This document shows, one piece after another, positions 17,492 through 25,850 of a stretch of 64,000 bases of DNA. Numbering within the stretch: position 1 is the stretch's first letter; every line of letters starts with the position of its first letter. The DNA comes from Phycisphaerales bacterium. GTDB lineage: Bacteria; Planctomycetota; Phycisphaerae; Phycisphaerales; UBA1924. The position numbers and the translations under genes were made by a program. The stretch covers positions 124,001 through 188,000 of the forward strand of contig JAIEUA010000004.1 of NCBI GenBank assembly GCA_019744815.1. Direction: 5' to 3'. The notes beneath the pieces are model-generated. The model did not search any database and was not told the DNA's origin. It saw only the letters and a list, made by a program, of their open reading frames with translations.

Positions 17492-18928
17492 ATGATGCAC
17501 ATGAACACCAAGAAGAGTCGCTTTGGTCGCTCGCTCGTTGTTGCAATGATCGCCGCCGCCGGCACGCTGCTGCCGGTGGCCGCTCTCGCCGCGGAGCCGG
17601 CCTCGCCGCAGGACGTGCAGTCCGCACGCTCGCTCTCGCGGGCGTTCAACCGCGTCGCCAAGTCGGTGGAGCCCGCGGTGGTGCACATCACGGCGATCCG
17701 CCGCGAGCCTGAGATGATCTCGGACGGCTGGTTCGTTCGTCCTTCGAACAAGCTCGTGGAGCGGGCCGTCGGCTTCGGGTCGGGCGTGCTCGTGGACTCG
17801 TCGGGCATCATCCTCACCAACAACCACGTCGTGGAACCGGCGGAGACGATCAAGGTGAAGCTCAACGACGGCCGCGAGTACACCGCGTCGCTGGCGGGGC
17901 GCGATCCGCTGACCGATCTGGCCGTGATCCGGCTCAAGGATGTCGAGAGCGGCGAGAAGCTGCCCACGGTGCCGTTCGGCGATTCCGATGCGCTCGAGGT
18001 TGGCGACTGGGTCGTCGCCATCGGCTCGCCGTTCGGGTTCACCAACACAGTCACCAGCGGCATCGTGTCGGCCAAGAGCCGCGCGGGCGTTCGGCTGCCC
18101 GGCGCGAACGAGGACATGATCCAGGACTTCATCCAGACCGACGCGGCGATCAACCCGGGCAACTCCGGCGGTCCGCTGCTCGATCTCGACGGCAAGCTCG
18201 TCGGCATCAACTCGGCCATCGCCACCCGCGCCGGTGGCAGCGAGGGCATCGGTTTCGCCATCCCCGTGCACATCGCACGGGGCGTGATGGACTCGATCCT
18301 CAAGTCCGGCAAGGTCGTCCGCGGCTGGGTCGGGCTCATGCCCGCCGACATCACCGCCGCCCGGCTCCGCCAGCTCGGCGTCCAGCAGGACGGCGGCGTG
18401 CTCGTCCAATCGGTCGACAAGGACAGCCCCGCGGCCAAGGCCGGCATCGAGCCCGATGACATCATCCTCCGCGTCAACGGCCGCCCGATGACCAAGGAGA
18501 GCTCGTTCCGCGCCGCGTTGACCGTCACGCCGCCGGGATCGAAGGCGAGCTTCGAGATCCTCCGCGGCAAGGTGCCGCAGACCGTCACGGTCGAGGTGGG
18601 TGAACGCAACTCCTCACTCGCGGCGTCGGTCGGCGGCGTGTTCGTCGATCGCTTCGGCGGCATCGTCCGCACCGTGGACAACTCGGTGCGCCGCCAGCTG
18701 AAGCTGAATCGCATCAGCGGCATCATCGTGCTGAAGGCCGAGGCCGGAGGTCGCGCGGACAACGCCGGTTTCGCGGAGGGCGACATCATCGTCGCCGTCG
18801 ATGGCCAGCCGGTGAAGAACGCCGAGGAGTTCCAGCGCCTGCTCGATGCCGCGGACCTCAAGGAAGGCATCCGGCTCGATGTCATCCGCGATCGGATGCG
18901 CGGGCACATCGAGCTTCGCGACGAGTAG
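17492..18928 (+). CDS. HtrA/DegP-family serine protease with two PDZ domains
   Basis: A 478-residue periplasmic or envelope protease/chaperone. Signal peptide at about residues 1-34 (basic KKSRFGRS, then LVVAMIAAAGTLLPVAALAA). The trypsin-like domain has the full triad: H112 in ILTNNHVV, D142 in DPLTDLAVI and S225 in NPGNSGGPL. PDZ1 lies at about 300-380 (GWVGLMPADITAARLRQLG) and PDZ2 at about 390-478 (GFAEGDIIVAVDGQPV). All catalytic residues are present, so it should be active. Two ATG codons are adjacent (MMHM); the first is used here. The SLC13-type transporter ends immediately downstream on the other strand. Confidence 0.92.
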   Translation: MMHMNTKKSRFGRSLVVAMIAAAGTLLPVAALAAEPASPQDVQSARSLSRAFNRVAKSVEPAVVHITAIRREPEMISDGWFVRPSNKLVERAVGFGSGVLVDSSGIILTNNHVVEPAETIKVKLNDGREYTASLAGRDPLTDLAVIRLKDVESGEKLPTVPFGDSDALEVGDWVVAIGSPFGFTNTVTSGIVSAKSRAGVRLPGANEDMIQDFIQTDAAINPGNSGGPLLDLDGKLVGINSAIATRAGGSEGIGFAIPVHIARGVMDSILKSGKVVRGWVGLMPADITAARLRQLGVQQDGGVLVQSVDKDSPAAKAGIEPDDIILRVNGRPMTKESSFRAALTVTPPGSKASFEILRGKVPQTVTVEVGERNSSLAASVGGVFVDRFGGIVRTVDNSVRRQLKLNRISGIIVLKAEAGGRADNAGFAEGDIIVAVDGQPVKNAEEFQRLLDAADLKEGIRLDVIRDRMRGHIELRDE

Positions 18929-20452
18929 CTATTTCGCCAGTTCCGGCAGCCGGAACAGCACGCCGTTGCCCCAGTAGAGCAGCGCCGTGATCGCGATCGC
19001 GGAGACGATGTCGATCACGATGCCGGTCCTGACGAACGTGCCCATCGAGACACGCCCGGTGGAGTATGCCAACGCATTGGGCGGCGTGCCGATCGGCAGG
19101 GCGTAGCCGCTGCTGGCGGCCAGGGCCGTCGCGGTGGCGAGCATGAACGGGTGCAGGCCCATCGACGGTGCCACCGCGATCGCGATGGGGATGAACGTCG
19201 TGGCGACGGCGGTGTTGCTGGCGACCTCGGTGAGCGCGATGATGCCGACGGTGACGACGCCCAGGACCAGCAGCGGGTGCACGCCGTCCATCTGGCGAAA
19301 GGCCTCGCCGATGGCCTGATTGACGCCGTTGGCCCGCATGGCTTCCGCCAGCGACATGCCGCCGCCGAAGAGCAGCAGGATGCCCCAGGGGATCTGGGAG
19401 CCGGTCTTCCAATCGAGCGCGAACTCGTGGCGGGCGAGGCTGACGGGGATCAGGAACAGCGACAGCGCGGCAATAACGGCCACGCCCGACTCGGTGATGG
19501 CGTTCTTGGGCAGGCCCAGTCCAACTGTCCAACTGTTCAACTGTTCCAGGAAGATCCACCCCAGCATCGCGGCGACGAAGACCAGGACGACGACGATCTC
19601 GCCGGTCTTCCAACGCCCCAGAGCGGCCCGCTCGTGGGCGACGAGCTCGCGGACGCCCTGGATCGGCCGGAGCTTGGGCGGGTGCATCACGACGAGCACG
19701 AGCCAGGTGAGCGGCAGCAGCATCAGCACCAGAGGCACGCCGATCTTGGCGTACTCGACGAAGCTGAGGGTCTGGCCGAAGGTCTGGCGGAGCTGGCCGG
19801 TGAGCACTACGTTGGGCGAGGAGCCAAAGAGCGTGCCCATGCCGCCGATGTTGGAGGCGTAGGCGACGGCGAGCACGAGGCAGATGCCGAAGTTGGCGAC
19901 GCCTTTCTTCTCGTCGTCACCGGCGTGGGCGGAGACGAACTTGTAGAGACCCATGGCGATCGGCAGCATCATGACCGCTGTCGAGGTGTTGTTGACCCAC
20001 ATGCTGATCGCGCCGGTGGCGAGGACGACGCCGCCGATGAGCATGATCGGGCTGCCGCCGACGACACCGAGGACGCCGAAGGCGAAGCGTTTGGGCAGCC
20101 CCCACTTCTCCATGGCGGCACCGATGAGCATGCCGCCCATGAAGAAGAAGACGATGGGGTCGGCGTAGGGCGCGCACGCCTCCTTCATGCTCGCGATGCC
20201 GACGAGCGGGAAGAGGGCCATCGGCACCAGGCTGGTGGCCTCGACCGGGATCGCCTCGGTGATCCACCACGCGGCCATGAGCGTCCCCAGCGCGATGGTG
20301 GCCCGCCCGGCGTGCGTGAGCGAGGAGCCGAAGGCGAATCCGGCGTGCTGGAGGATCAGATAGACCGCGATCGCGACGACCACGCCGCCGATGAGGCCGC
20401 CCCAGCGGATGAAGCGCGGCGAGTCGGGCGTGTCGGCGGTGGGATCGATCAT
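18929..20452 (-). CDS. SLC13/DASS-family sodium:anion symporter
   Basis: A 507-residue membrane protein with about 11 helices. Both SNT-type substrate/sodium motifs are visible: VNNTSTAVMMLPI in the first half and TEVASNTAVATTFIPI in the second. AWWITEAIPVEATSLVPMALFP near the N-terminus is the classic DASS block. It probably imports di- or tricarboxylates or sulfate with Na+. ATG 20452 (MIDPTADTPDSP) is preferred to an upstream TTG. An octamer tract tccaactg-tccaactg-ttcaactg at 19521-19544 encodes part of a loop (LEQLNSWTVGLGLP). The leader upstream of the start is a 7-nt word repeat with no Shine-Dalgarno. Confidence 0.9.
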   Translation of the reverse strand: MIDPTADTPDSPRFIRWGGLIGGVVVAIAVYLILQHAGFAFGSSLTHAGRATIALGTLMAAWWITEAIPVEATSLVPMALFPLVGIASMKEACAPYADPIVFFFMGGMLIGAAMEKWGLPKRFAFGVLGVVGGSPIMLIGGVVLATGAISMWVNNTSTAVMMLPIAMGLYKFVSAHAGDDEKKGVANFGICLVLAVAYASNIGGMGTLFGSSPNVVLTGQLRQTFGQTLSFVEYAKIGVPLVLMLLPLTWLVLVVMHPPKLRPIQGVRELVAHERAALGRWKTGEIVVVLVFVAAMLGWIFLEQLNSWTVGLGLPKNAITESGVAVIAALSLFLIPVSLARHEFALDWKTGSQIPWGILLLFGGGMSLAEAMRANGVNQAIGEAFRQMDGVHPLLVLGVVTVGIIALTEVASNTAVATTFIPIAIAVAPSMGLHPFMLATATALAASSGYALPIGTPPNALAYSTGRVSMGTFVRTGIVIDIVSAIAITALLYWGNGVLFRLPELAK

Positions 20453-20471
20453 CGGGAGAGAGTACAAGGGA

Positions 20472-20575
20472 GAGGACTTAGGGATCAGGACTTAGGACTA
20501 AGGGGAAAGGCAAGGCACCGCCACGAAAGTCGAGGGCGCACCCCGAAGCTCTATGTCCTGAGACCTCACCCCTTC
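20472..20575 (-). repeat. short-word imperfect inverted repeat upstream of the transporter
   Basis: Read leftward, the leader steps through ccttagt, cctaagt, cctgatc, cctaagt and cctctcc before the transporter ATG at 20452. The opposite side (tatgtcctgagacctcacccc) is partly complementary to the word aggactta. It overlaps the last codons of the DUF486 gene. Confidence 0.6.
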
Positions 20576-20937
20576 CCGCTCCTCCCCATCATGCTCACCA
20601 CCACGGCCGCGAGGATCAGGCCCATGGCGATGGCGTCGTGCATCCGCACCTTCTCCTTCGCGACAGCGATGGTGAAGACGGTGAAGACGCCGAGCGTGAT
20701 CGCCTCCTGGAGGATCTTGAGCTGGGGCAGGGTGAACGTCCCGCCGTGATCGACGTGGCCGAGGCGGTTGGCCGGGACCTGCAGGATGTACTCGGGCAGC
20801 GCGATGAGCCAGGAGACGGCGATGGCGAGGACGAGCCCCCACTCCTTCTGCTTGACGTGGTAGTACCACGCGAAGGTCATGAAGGTGTTGGAACCGACGA
20901 GCAGCAGCACGGTGATGAGCCAACGCGGAACGTCCAT
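20566..20937 (-). CDS. DUF486 (DMT-superfamily-like) small membrane protein
   Basis: A 123-residue protein with four predicted helices. It begins MDVPRWLITVLLLVGSNTFM and includes TFAWYYHVKQKEWGLVLAI and PEYILQVPANRLGH, a combination characteristic of DUF486 proteins. The end reads AIAMGLILAAVVVSMMGR. It probably works as a dimer in the inner membrane, like small multidrug-type half transporters, but no substrate is known. It lies 113 bp upstream of the SLC13 gene on the same strand, so cotranscription is possible. The ATG at 20937 removes a short polar extension. Confidence 0.75.
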   Translation of the reverse strand: MDVPRWLITVLLLVGSNTFMTFAWYYHVKQKEWGLVLAIAVSWLIALPEYILQVPANRLGHVDHGGTFTLPQLKILQEAITLGVFTVFTIAVAKEKVRMHDAIAMGLILAAVVVSMMGRSGKG

Positions 20938-21149
20938 AGCGGTGGTTCTATCGGACACTCGCCGGCGCAGGCGTCACAAGCGTCGCAGGCCGCGGCGTTT
21001 GCGTCGTCGGGGCGTGTTTTCAACGCCTCGGGGTGGCGGCCACGGGATGCGAATTGGAACTTCTGTTCAGACTGCCGCTCGTGTGGGATCGGCAGCAACA
21101 GGTTTCACCGTGCGTCGCGAACGACGCTGTACCAAGGGGAGGATTTTCA

Positions 21150-22088
21150 ATGGTTTCCGCCAAGCGCTTCATCCGACCGGCCGGATTGCTCTCGCTGGCG
21201 GGCCTTGCTGTGGCGGGAGCGTTGTTCTCCCCCAGCCAGGCCCCCGCGAACCAGGCCACCGACCCGTTCTCCGGCCTGCCCAGCTCGCTGACGCTCTACG
21301 GCACCGTCCGTGACTTCAAGGGCGTCAACGAGACCAACGGCCACGCCGACTTCGAGTTCGTGCCCAGCGGCGGCTACGGCCACTACGTGAACATGGTCAA
21401 GGACACGCTGGACGCCGACGGCAAGCCCCAGTTCAACGGCGGCGGCAACAAGGTCAGCACCCAGGCCACCGACGCCAGCAGCCGCAACGTCATGCCGGTC
21501 AAGAAGGACTACATCTCCGCCAAGTCCGGCGACAAGAACGGCTCGGTCAGCACCAGCAACGGCGGTGCGCTGACGACCGAGGCCCGCTTCAAGCAGTGGT
21601 TCCGCGATGTCCCCGGCACCAACCTGAGCAAGACCATCCCGGTCGTGCTCGTCCGCCAGGCCAACTCCAACATCTACTCGTTCTCGGATAAGTCGGACCC
21701 CGGCTACTCGGCCAAGGGCGGCTTCTTCCCGATCAACGGCGAGCTGTTCGGAAACTCCTCCGGCCAGAGCAAGAACTTCGGCTTCACCTTTGAGCTGGAC
21801 ACCCAGTTCACCTACAAGAAGGGAACCGGACAGACCTTCACCTTCACCGGCGACGACGACGTCTGGGTCTTCGTGGACGGCAAGCTGGTGGTCGACATCG
21901 GCGGCGTGCACGGCGCCCAGAGCCAGACCGTCGAGCTCGATCGCCTGAACTGGCTCAAGGACGGCGGCAAGTACCCCCTCAAGCTCTGCTTCGCCGAGCG
22001 TCACACGACCCAGTCCAACGTCCGCATCGATACGACCATCTCGCTGCAGGCGGTCGATCCCCCGGCGGTCTCCGGCCTCTTCGACTGA
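21150..22088 (+). CDS. secreted fibro-slime domain protein
   Basis: A 312-residue exported protein. AGGGGAGG lies 7 nt before ATG 21150, a strong start. The signal peptide is about residues 1-32 (basic SAKRFIRP, hydrophobic LLSLAGLAVAGALF). The fibro-slime/PA14-like domain fills the rest: LPSSLTLYGTVRDFKGVNE at its start, LDTQFTYKKGTGQTFTFTGD, and the hallmark DDDVWVFVDGKLVVDIGGVH before KLCFAERHTTQSNVRIDT. Family members are surface or matrix proteins, and the Asp-rich loop probably binds calcium and sugar. A good terminator follows at 22101, so it is probably a single-gene unit. Confidence 0.88.
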   Translation: MVSAKRFIRPAGLLSLAGLAVAGALFSPSQAPANQATDPFSGLPSSLTLYGTVRDFKGVNETNGHADFEFVPSGGYGHYVNMVKDTLDADGKPQFNGGGNKVSTQATDASSRNVMPVKKDYISAKSGDKNGSVSTSNGGALTTEARFKQWFRDVPGTNLSKTIPVVLVRQANSNIYSFSDKSDPGYSAKGGFFPINGELFGNSSGQSKNFGFTFELDTQFTYKKGTGQTFTFTGDDDVWVFVDGKLVVDIGGVHGAQSQTVELDRLNWLKDGGKYPLKLCFAERHTTQSNVRIDTTISLQAVDPPAVSGLFD

Positions 22089-22100
22089 CCACACCTCCGG

Positions 22101-22127
22101 CCCGCCCGTCGGAGCACGGGCGGGTTT
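22101..22127 (+). terminator. rho-independent terminator after the fibro-slime gene
   Basis: CCCGCCCGT and ACGGGCGGG form a perfect 9-bp stem with a 6-nt loop, followed by TTT, 13 bp after the stop codon. Confidence 0.75.
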
Positions 22128-22144
22128 CCCGAACACGAAGGAGT

Positions 22145-22232
22145 TGGAAGGTGTGAGGTGTGAGGGGTGAGTTCAAGGCATCGGTTCTTCCGCTCACCCC
22201 TTCTCGCTGACCCCTTCCCACTCTCCACAAGC
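22145..22232. repeat. interspersed inverted-repeat element, copy 1 of 2
   Basis: The left arm has heptamer words (gtgtgag, gtgtgag, gggtgag). The right arm reads ctcacccc-ttctcgct-gacccctt-cccactct and ends cacaagcctc. A second copy with the same layout and end lies at 43645-43734. The remaining gap to 22300 shows no gene. Confidence 0.7.
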
Positions 22233-22299
22233 CTCCAAGTGCCCACGCGCCGCGACGCGGGCTTCGGGATCGTCCCGAGGCCCGTGTCGGCTTTTGCGT

Positions 22300-23142
22300 T
22301 CAGAGAAACCACGGCAGAAAGATCGGCCCCGCCAACCCCGCCAGTGTGATCGGCACCGCCGAGATCGCGAAGTCGAACCCGTCGTTGTCCATGGTGCTGA
22401 ACATCATCAGCACGATCGCGACCCAGTGCAATCCGACCATCAGCACCGGGCTTCCCATGATCATCGGCGGCGGCACGCCAAACAACATCGCCAGTGCCGA
22501 CATCGCGAAGGACACCGCCCCGACCTGCAACGCCAGCAGCTTCAGCGGCGCGTCCACCCCGAACCACACCTGGGCAAGGATCCAGTGCCCGATCAGGCCC
22601 AGCGGCATCGCCGCCAACGCCCCCAGCCCGCACACCAACGCCGACCGGCTCAGCCCGGCCCGGATCATGAGCACGCCGATCAGCAACCCGGCAACCCCGA
22701 ACACCAGGGCAGGACGAACCAGCGATGCCGTGTCAACGTCGCCGTTCCATCCGAGCCAGACCTGCAGCTCCGAGCGTCGAGGCTTTTTCTGGGCGCTCGG
22801 CCGAATGACCTGCACCGGCCCCTGACCGCTGATCAACATGGTGGTCAAGGGCTCGCCGCACTCGGGGCACCGCTCGCTCTTGAGCCCGCGCACGTCGTAC
22901 CCGCAATTGGCGCACGGCACAGGAGGAATCGGTTCGGCACCGGCCTCGCCCAGCACCCGCACCCCGCTGGCGAGGTTGTACCCGCACGCCACGCACAGCA
23001 CCGCGTCGGGGCGAATCCCGTGGCCGCAGGTCGGACACGGACGCAGCGTCGGCCGGGGCTTCTCCTCGATCGGTTCGAGCGGCAGCGGGTCCGGATTGAC
23101 CGGAGCCTTGAACCGAACTTCGCTGCGCCGCTCCAAGGCCAT
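22300..23142 (-). CDS. zinc-ribbon membrane protein
   Basis: A 280-residue protein. The N-terminal 120 residues are soluble with paired zinc-knuckle motifs: CPTCGHGIRPDAVLCVACGY and CANCGYDVRGLKSERCPECG. The C-terminal half has about five hydrophobic helices (ALVFGVAGLLIGVLMIRAGL, LAMLFGVPPPMIMGSPVLM). GAGGGG 8 nt upstream supports ATG 23142. It follows another zinc-ribbon membrane protein (23163-24014) by 20 bp, so they are probably an operon. A similar pair occurs at 51884-53580. The function is unknown; the ribbon could bind protein or nucleic acid on the cytoplasmic face. Confidence 0.7.
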   Translation of the reverse strand: MALERRSEVRFKAPVNPDPLPLEPIEEKPRPTLRPCPTCGHGIRPDAVLCVACGYNLASGVRVLGEAGAEPIPPVPCANCGYDVRGLKSERCPECGEPLTTMLISGQGPVQVIRPSAQKKPRRSELQVWLGWNGDVDTASLVRPALVFGVAGLLIGVLMIRAGLSRSALVCGLGALAAMPLGLIGHWILAQVWFGVDAPLKLLALQVGAVSFAMSALAMLFGVPPPMIMGSPVLMVGLHWVAIVLMMFSTMDNDGFDFAISAVPITLAGLAGPIFLPWFL

Positions 23143-23162
23143 CTCGTACCCCTCGCGGCAGT

Positions 23163-24014
23163 CTATCCGCCCACCCCCACCACAAGCATCGCCCGCAACC
23201 CCGCCCCGAACGCGATCACCAGCACCCACTGTGCAACACCCAAGATGCCCGCGTCGGTCCACTCGAGTTCGAGATTGCGGTGAAGCACACACACCAGCCA
23301 TGCCGTCGCCAGCGGATACGCCAGCAACGGATTGATCGACAGCAGCAGCTCTTCGCCCGCGTACATCGCGAAGGCGACGCCGATCAGCCGCCACACGATC
23401 CGACCCGTGCTCACCTCGGTCTCGACGAACATGAACAGACTGGTCACCACGAGCACCACGAGCGCCGCGTAGCGTAAAGCGATGCTGACGCCGCACGCCC
23501 CCCAACGGGCGAGTTCACCGGTATCCCAGAGCACGAAGTGGATCACCCCTGCCGACGCCGCTGCCCATGCGAGCACCATCCCGATCTCCACACCCATCGG
23601 CCGCAGCTGCGCCTGGGCGAGCTTGAGCGCTTCCTTCTCCTTCACCGTCTTCTTGACGCGGTTCTTCTTCGAGCACTCCGGGCACGGCTCGTCGTCGCCC
23701 ATCCCCGAGCGGTCGTAGCCGCAGTGCACGCACGGCGGCTTGTAGCGTTTCACCGTCGTCTGCTTCTCGACCGCCTTGGGCGAGTACCCAAGCTCGTAGT
23801 CAAAGCCGCACGACTTGCACAGGCTCGTGCCCATCGGGACGACCAGGCCGCAGGCCGGGCAGTTGCGTTCTTCTTCCTTGGCGTGCCCGCCCCGCATCCC
23901 GGCGGCACAGGCATCGCAGAAGAGCCCGGCGTTGCGGGCCTGGATCTTGGTCTTGTCCACCGGCCTGCCGCAGTTGGCGCACACCACGCTCTTGGTGATC
24001 GATGCTCCGGCCAT
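23163..24014 (-). CDS. zinc-ribbon membrane protein
   Basis: A 283-residue protein with three Cys-pair modules in the first 125 residues: VVCANCGRPVDKT...FCDAC, CPACGLVVPMGTSLCKSCGF and CVHCGYDRSGMGDDEPCPEC. A basic stretch, KKNRVKKTVKEKEALKLAQ, precedes roughly five membrane helices. ATG 24014 has GAGGTACCC in front, a usable Shine-Dalgarno. It lies upstream of a second protein of the same layout with a 20-bp gap, suggesting the two work together, perhaps as a complex. No catalytic motif was found. Confidence 0.7.
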   Translation of the reverse strand: MAGASITKSVVCANCGRPVDKTKIQARNAGLFCDACAAGMRGGHAKEEERNCPACGLVVPMGTSLCKSCGFDYELGYSPKAVEKQTTVKRYKPPCVHCGYDRSGMGDDEPCPECSKKNRVKKTVKEKEALKLAQAQLRPMGVEIGMVLAWAAASAGVIHFVLWDTGELARWGACGVSIALRYAALVVLVVTSLFMFVETEVSTGRIVWRLIGVAFAMYAGEELLLSINPLLAYPLATAWLVCVLHRNLELEWTDAGILGVAQWVLVIAFGAGLRAMLVVGVGG

Positions 24015-24024
24015 GGGTACCTCG

Positions 24025-24105
24025 GGGAGTGGAACGGTTGGAGGGCAGAGATTGGAAGCGAGAGCGGCAAGGCCTCGAACCGCAGCCCTCCCACCTTCCA
24101 ACTAC
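24025..24105 (-). repeat. imperfect inverted repeat upstream of the zinc-ribbon pair
   Basis: ggttggagggcagagattggaag on the left is roughly complementary to cctcccaccttccaac on the right. Read leftward the pyrimidine side leads into the start at 24014. It is weaker than the other elements. Confidence 0.4.
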
Positions 24106-24232
24106 TAGGCGTGCCATAGCACCATACCACAAGGCCCAGAGAGCGGTTTCAGGGATTCTCCGGGCATCCCGAACTTCGCCGCCGTCTGGGCAACTCCAAC
24201 CCTCCACCGCCTCGAAGTTCAGACCGAGTCCT

Positions 24233-24262
24233 GTGACACATGGACAGTTGGACAGATGGACC
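24233..24262. repeat. octamer tract (catggaca/gttggaca/gatggacc)
   Basis: Three octamers in a row follow gtgacaca. On the other strand they read tgtccatc, tgtccaac and tgtccatg, sharing words with the tract at 15848 and the one inside the SLC13 gene. The surrounding gap 24106-24373 otherwise shows no gene. Confidence 0.6.
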
Positions 24263-24373
24263 GACGCACCCCGCGACGCGGCGGGACCGACACTCAGGAA
24301 ATGCCCTGATTTGATGTCATCCGCGCCCCGGCGCTGCGGCGGCGCGGCCGATTCCGCCGATATCGTGCGCGCC

Positions 24374-25696
24374 ATGACCAACCTCTCCACGCTGCACGCC
24401 GCGGCGCTCAAGTACATCGATGCGTCGATCCTCCCCGAGCCCAAGCCCGCCCCGATGCTGCGGGCCGACGGGCTGGTCTTCCAGGCCTCGCACTGGGACA
24501 TCGACCCCGCGCTCACCTTCCTGAACCACGGCTCGTACGGGGCGGTCCCCCGCCGCGTGCTCGACGCCCAGTCACGCCTCCGCCAGCGGATGGAGCGCGA
24601 CGCGGTGCGGTTCTACAAGGTCGATCTGGAACACCTGATGGACGGCGTGCGCGAAGTCCTCGGCGCGTTCGTCCACTGCGACCCCGCGGGCATCGGCCCG
24701 GTGCCCAACGCGACCATGGGCATCGCCACCGTCCTCGCCAACACGCCGCTGCAGCCCGGCGATGAGATCCTGATCACCGACCACGAGTACATGTCGGGCA
24801 TCAACGAACTGCAGCGGATCGCGTCGAAGACCGGCGCCCGCGTGGTCAGTGCCCGCATCCCGTTCCCGGTGCAGTCCGCCGCGGAGATCGAGAGCGCGGT
24901 GATGCAGGCCGTCTCGCCCCGCACCAAGCTGGCGATGATCAGTCACATCACCAGCACCACTTCGCTGATCTTCCCGGTTGAGTCGATCGTGCCCAAGCTC
25001 AAGGCCCTGGGCATCGACGTGCTGGTGGACGGAGCCCACTCGCCGGGCCAGATCCCGCTCGACCTCGCCGCCCTCGACCCGACCTACTTCGTCGGCAGCC
25101 TGCACAAGTGGATCAGCGCCCCCAAGGGCACCGCGTTCCTCTACGTCGCCAAGCACAAGCGCGAAGGCTTCCGCCCGGTCTTCCTGTCGAGCCGCGGCCA
25201 CAAGATCCGCCCCGATCGGGCTCTCTTCCTCCGCGACTTCGACTACCACGGCACGCTCGATTACTCCGGCTTCCTCGTGGTGCCCGAGGCGATCGCGTAC
25301 CTCGGTCGCCTGCTCCCCGGCGGCTGGCCGGAACTGATCGATCGCAACCACGAGCTCGCGCTGAAGGGCCGCGCGATCGTCTGCAACGCCATCGGCGCCA
25401 ACCCCGCCGCTCCCGACTCCATGATCGGCTGCATGGCCTCGATCGTGCTGCCCGAAGCCGCTCCGGAGATGCAGAGCCGCACCACCATCTACGACGACCC
25501 GCTGCAGGACAACCTCGTCCATAAGCACGGCGTGGTCACCCCGATCTGGCGGCTCGCCAGCACCAACCAGCGCGTCGTGCGTCTGAGCGCCCAGGCGTAC
25601 AACACCGTCGATCAGTATGAGAAGCTGGCCGAGGCGCTGGTGACCGAGCTGAAAGCCGAGGGCGCGCTCAAGAGCACGGCCCGCCGCGCGGGGTGA
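24374..25696 (+). CDS. class V PLP-dependent aminotransferase (isopenicillin-N-epimerase-like)
   Basis: A 440-residue cytosolic enzyme of the aspartate aminotransferase fold. FLNHGSYGAVPRRVLDAQ near residue 55 is the family entry motif. DVLVDGAHSPGQIPLDL carries the PLP-contacting Asp and His, and YFVGSLHKWISAPKGTAFLY contains the Schiff-base Lys (HKW). ISHITSTTSLIFPVE is also typical. These resemble the branch that includes isopenicillin N epimerase and cysteine desulfurase-like proteins; the true substrate cannot be told. ATG 24374 follows a gap with repeats. The gene stands alone, with an inverted repeat element just after it. Confidence 0.85.
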   Translation: MTNLSTLHAAALKYIDASILPEPKPAPMLRADGLVFQASHWDIDPALTFLNHGSYGAVPRRVLDAQSRLRQRMERDAVRFYKVDLEHLMDGVREVLGAFVHCDPAGIGPVPNATMGIATVLANTPLQPGDEILITDHEYMSGINELQRIASKTGARVVSARIPFPVQSAAEIESAVMQAVSPRTKLAMISHITSTTSLIFPVESIVPKLKALGIDVLVDGAHSPGQIPLDLAALDPTYFVGSLHKWISAPKGTAFLYVAKHKREGFRPVFLSSRGHKIRPDRALFLRDFDYHGTLDYSGFLVVPEAIAYLGRLLPGGWPELIDRNHELALKGRAIVCNAIGANPAAPDSMIGCMASIVLPEAAPEMQSRTTIYDDPLQDNLVHKHGVVTPIWRLASTNQRVVRLSAQAYNTVDQYEKLAEALVTELKAEGALKSTARRAG

Positions 25697-25710
25697 GAGG
25701 CACTCGCTTT

Positions 25711-25827
25711 TGACGAGCCCCGAGCGTGAGCGAGTGGGTTGTGAGCGATCGGCTTGCACTCGGGCGTTCGTGGGATCGTTCCACGTGCTCTGGACGCAGA
25801 CCCGTCGCTGACGCTCCGGGCTCGTCA
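25711..25827. repeat. 117-bp inverted repeat element
   Basis: The left arm (tgacgagccccgagcgtgag...gggt) is complementary with few mismatches to the right arm (acccgtcgctgacgctccgg...gtca). It lies between the aminotransferase stop and the end of the next gene, which is on the other strand. The size and layout suit a MITE- or REP-like unit or a bidirectional terminator. Confidence 0.75.
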
Positions 25828-25850
25828 AGGCATCAAGAGTCAGCGAACGC

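Noticed and set aside
18929..20749. Rightward open frame opposite the SLC13 transporter
   Set aside because: Gly/Asp/His/Arg-rich translation without motifs; the transporter on the other strand has intact SNT signatures.
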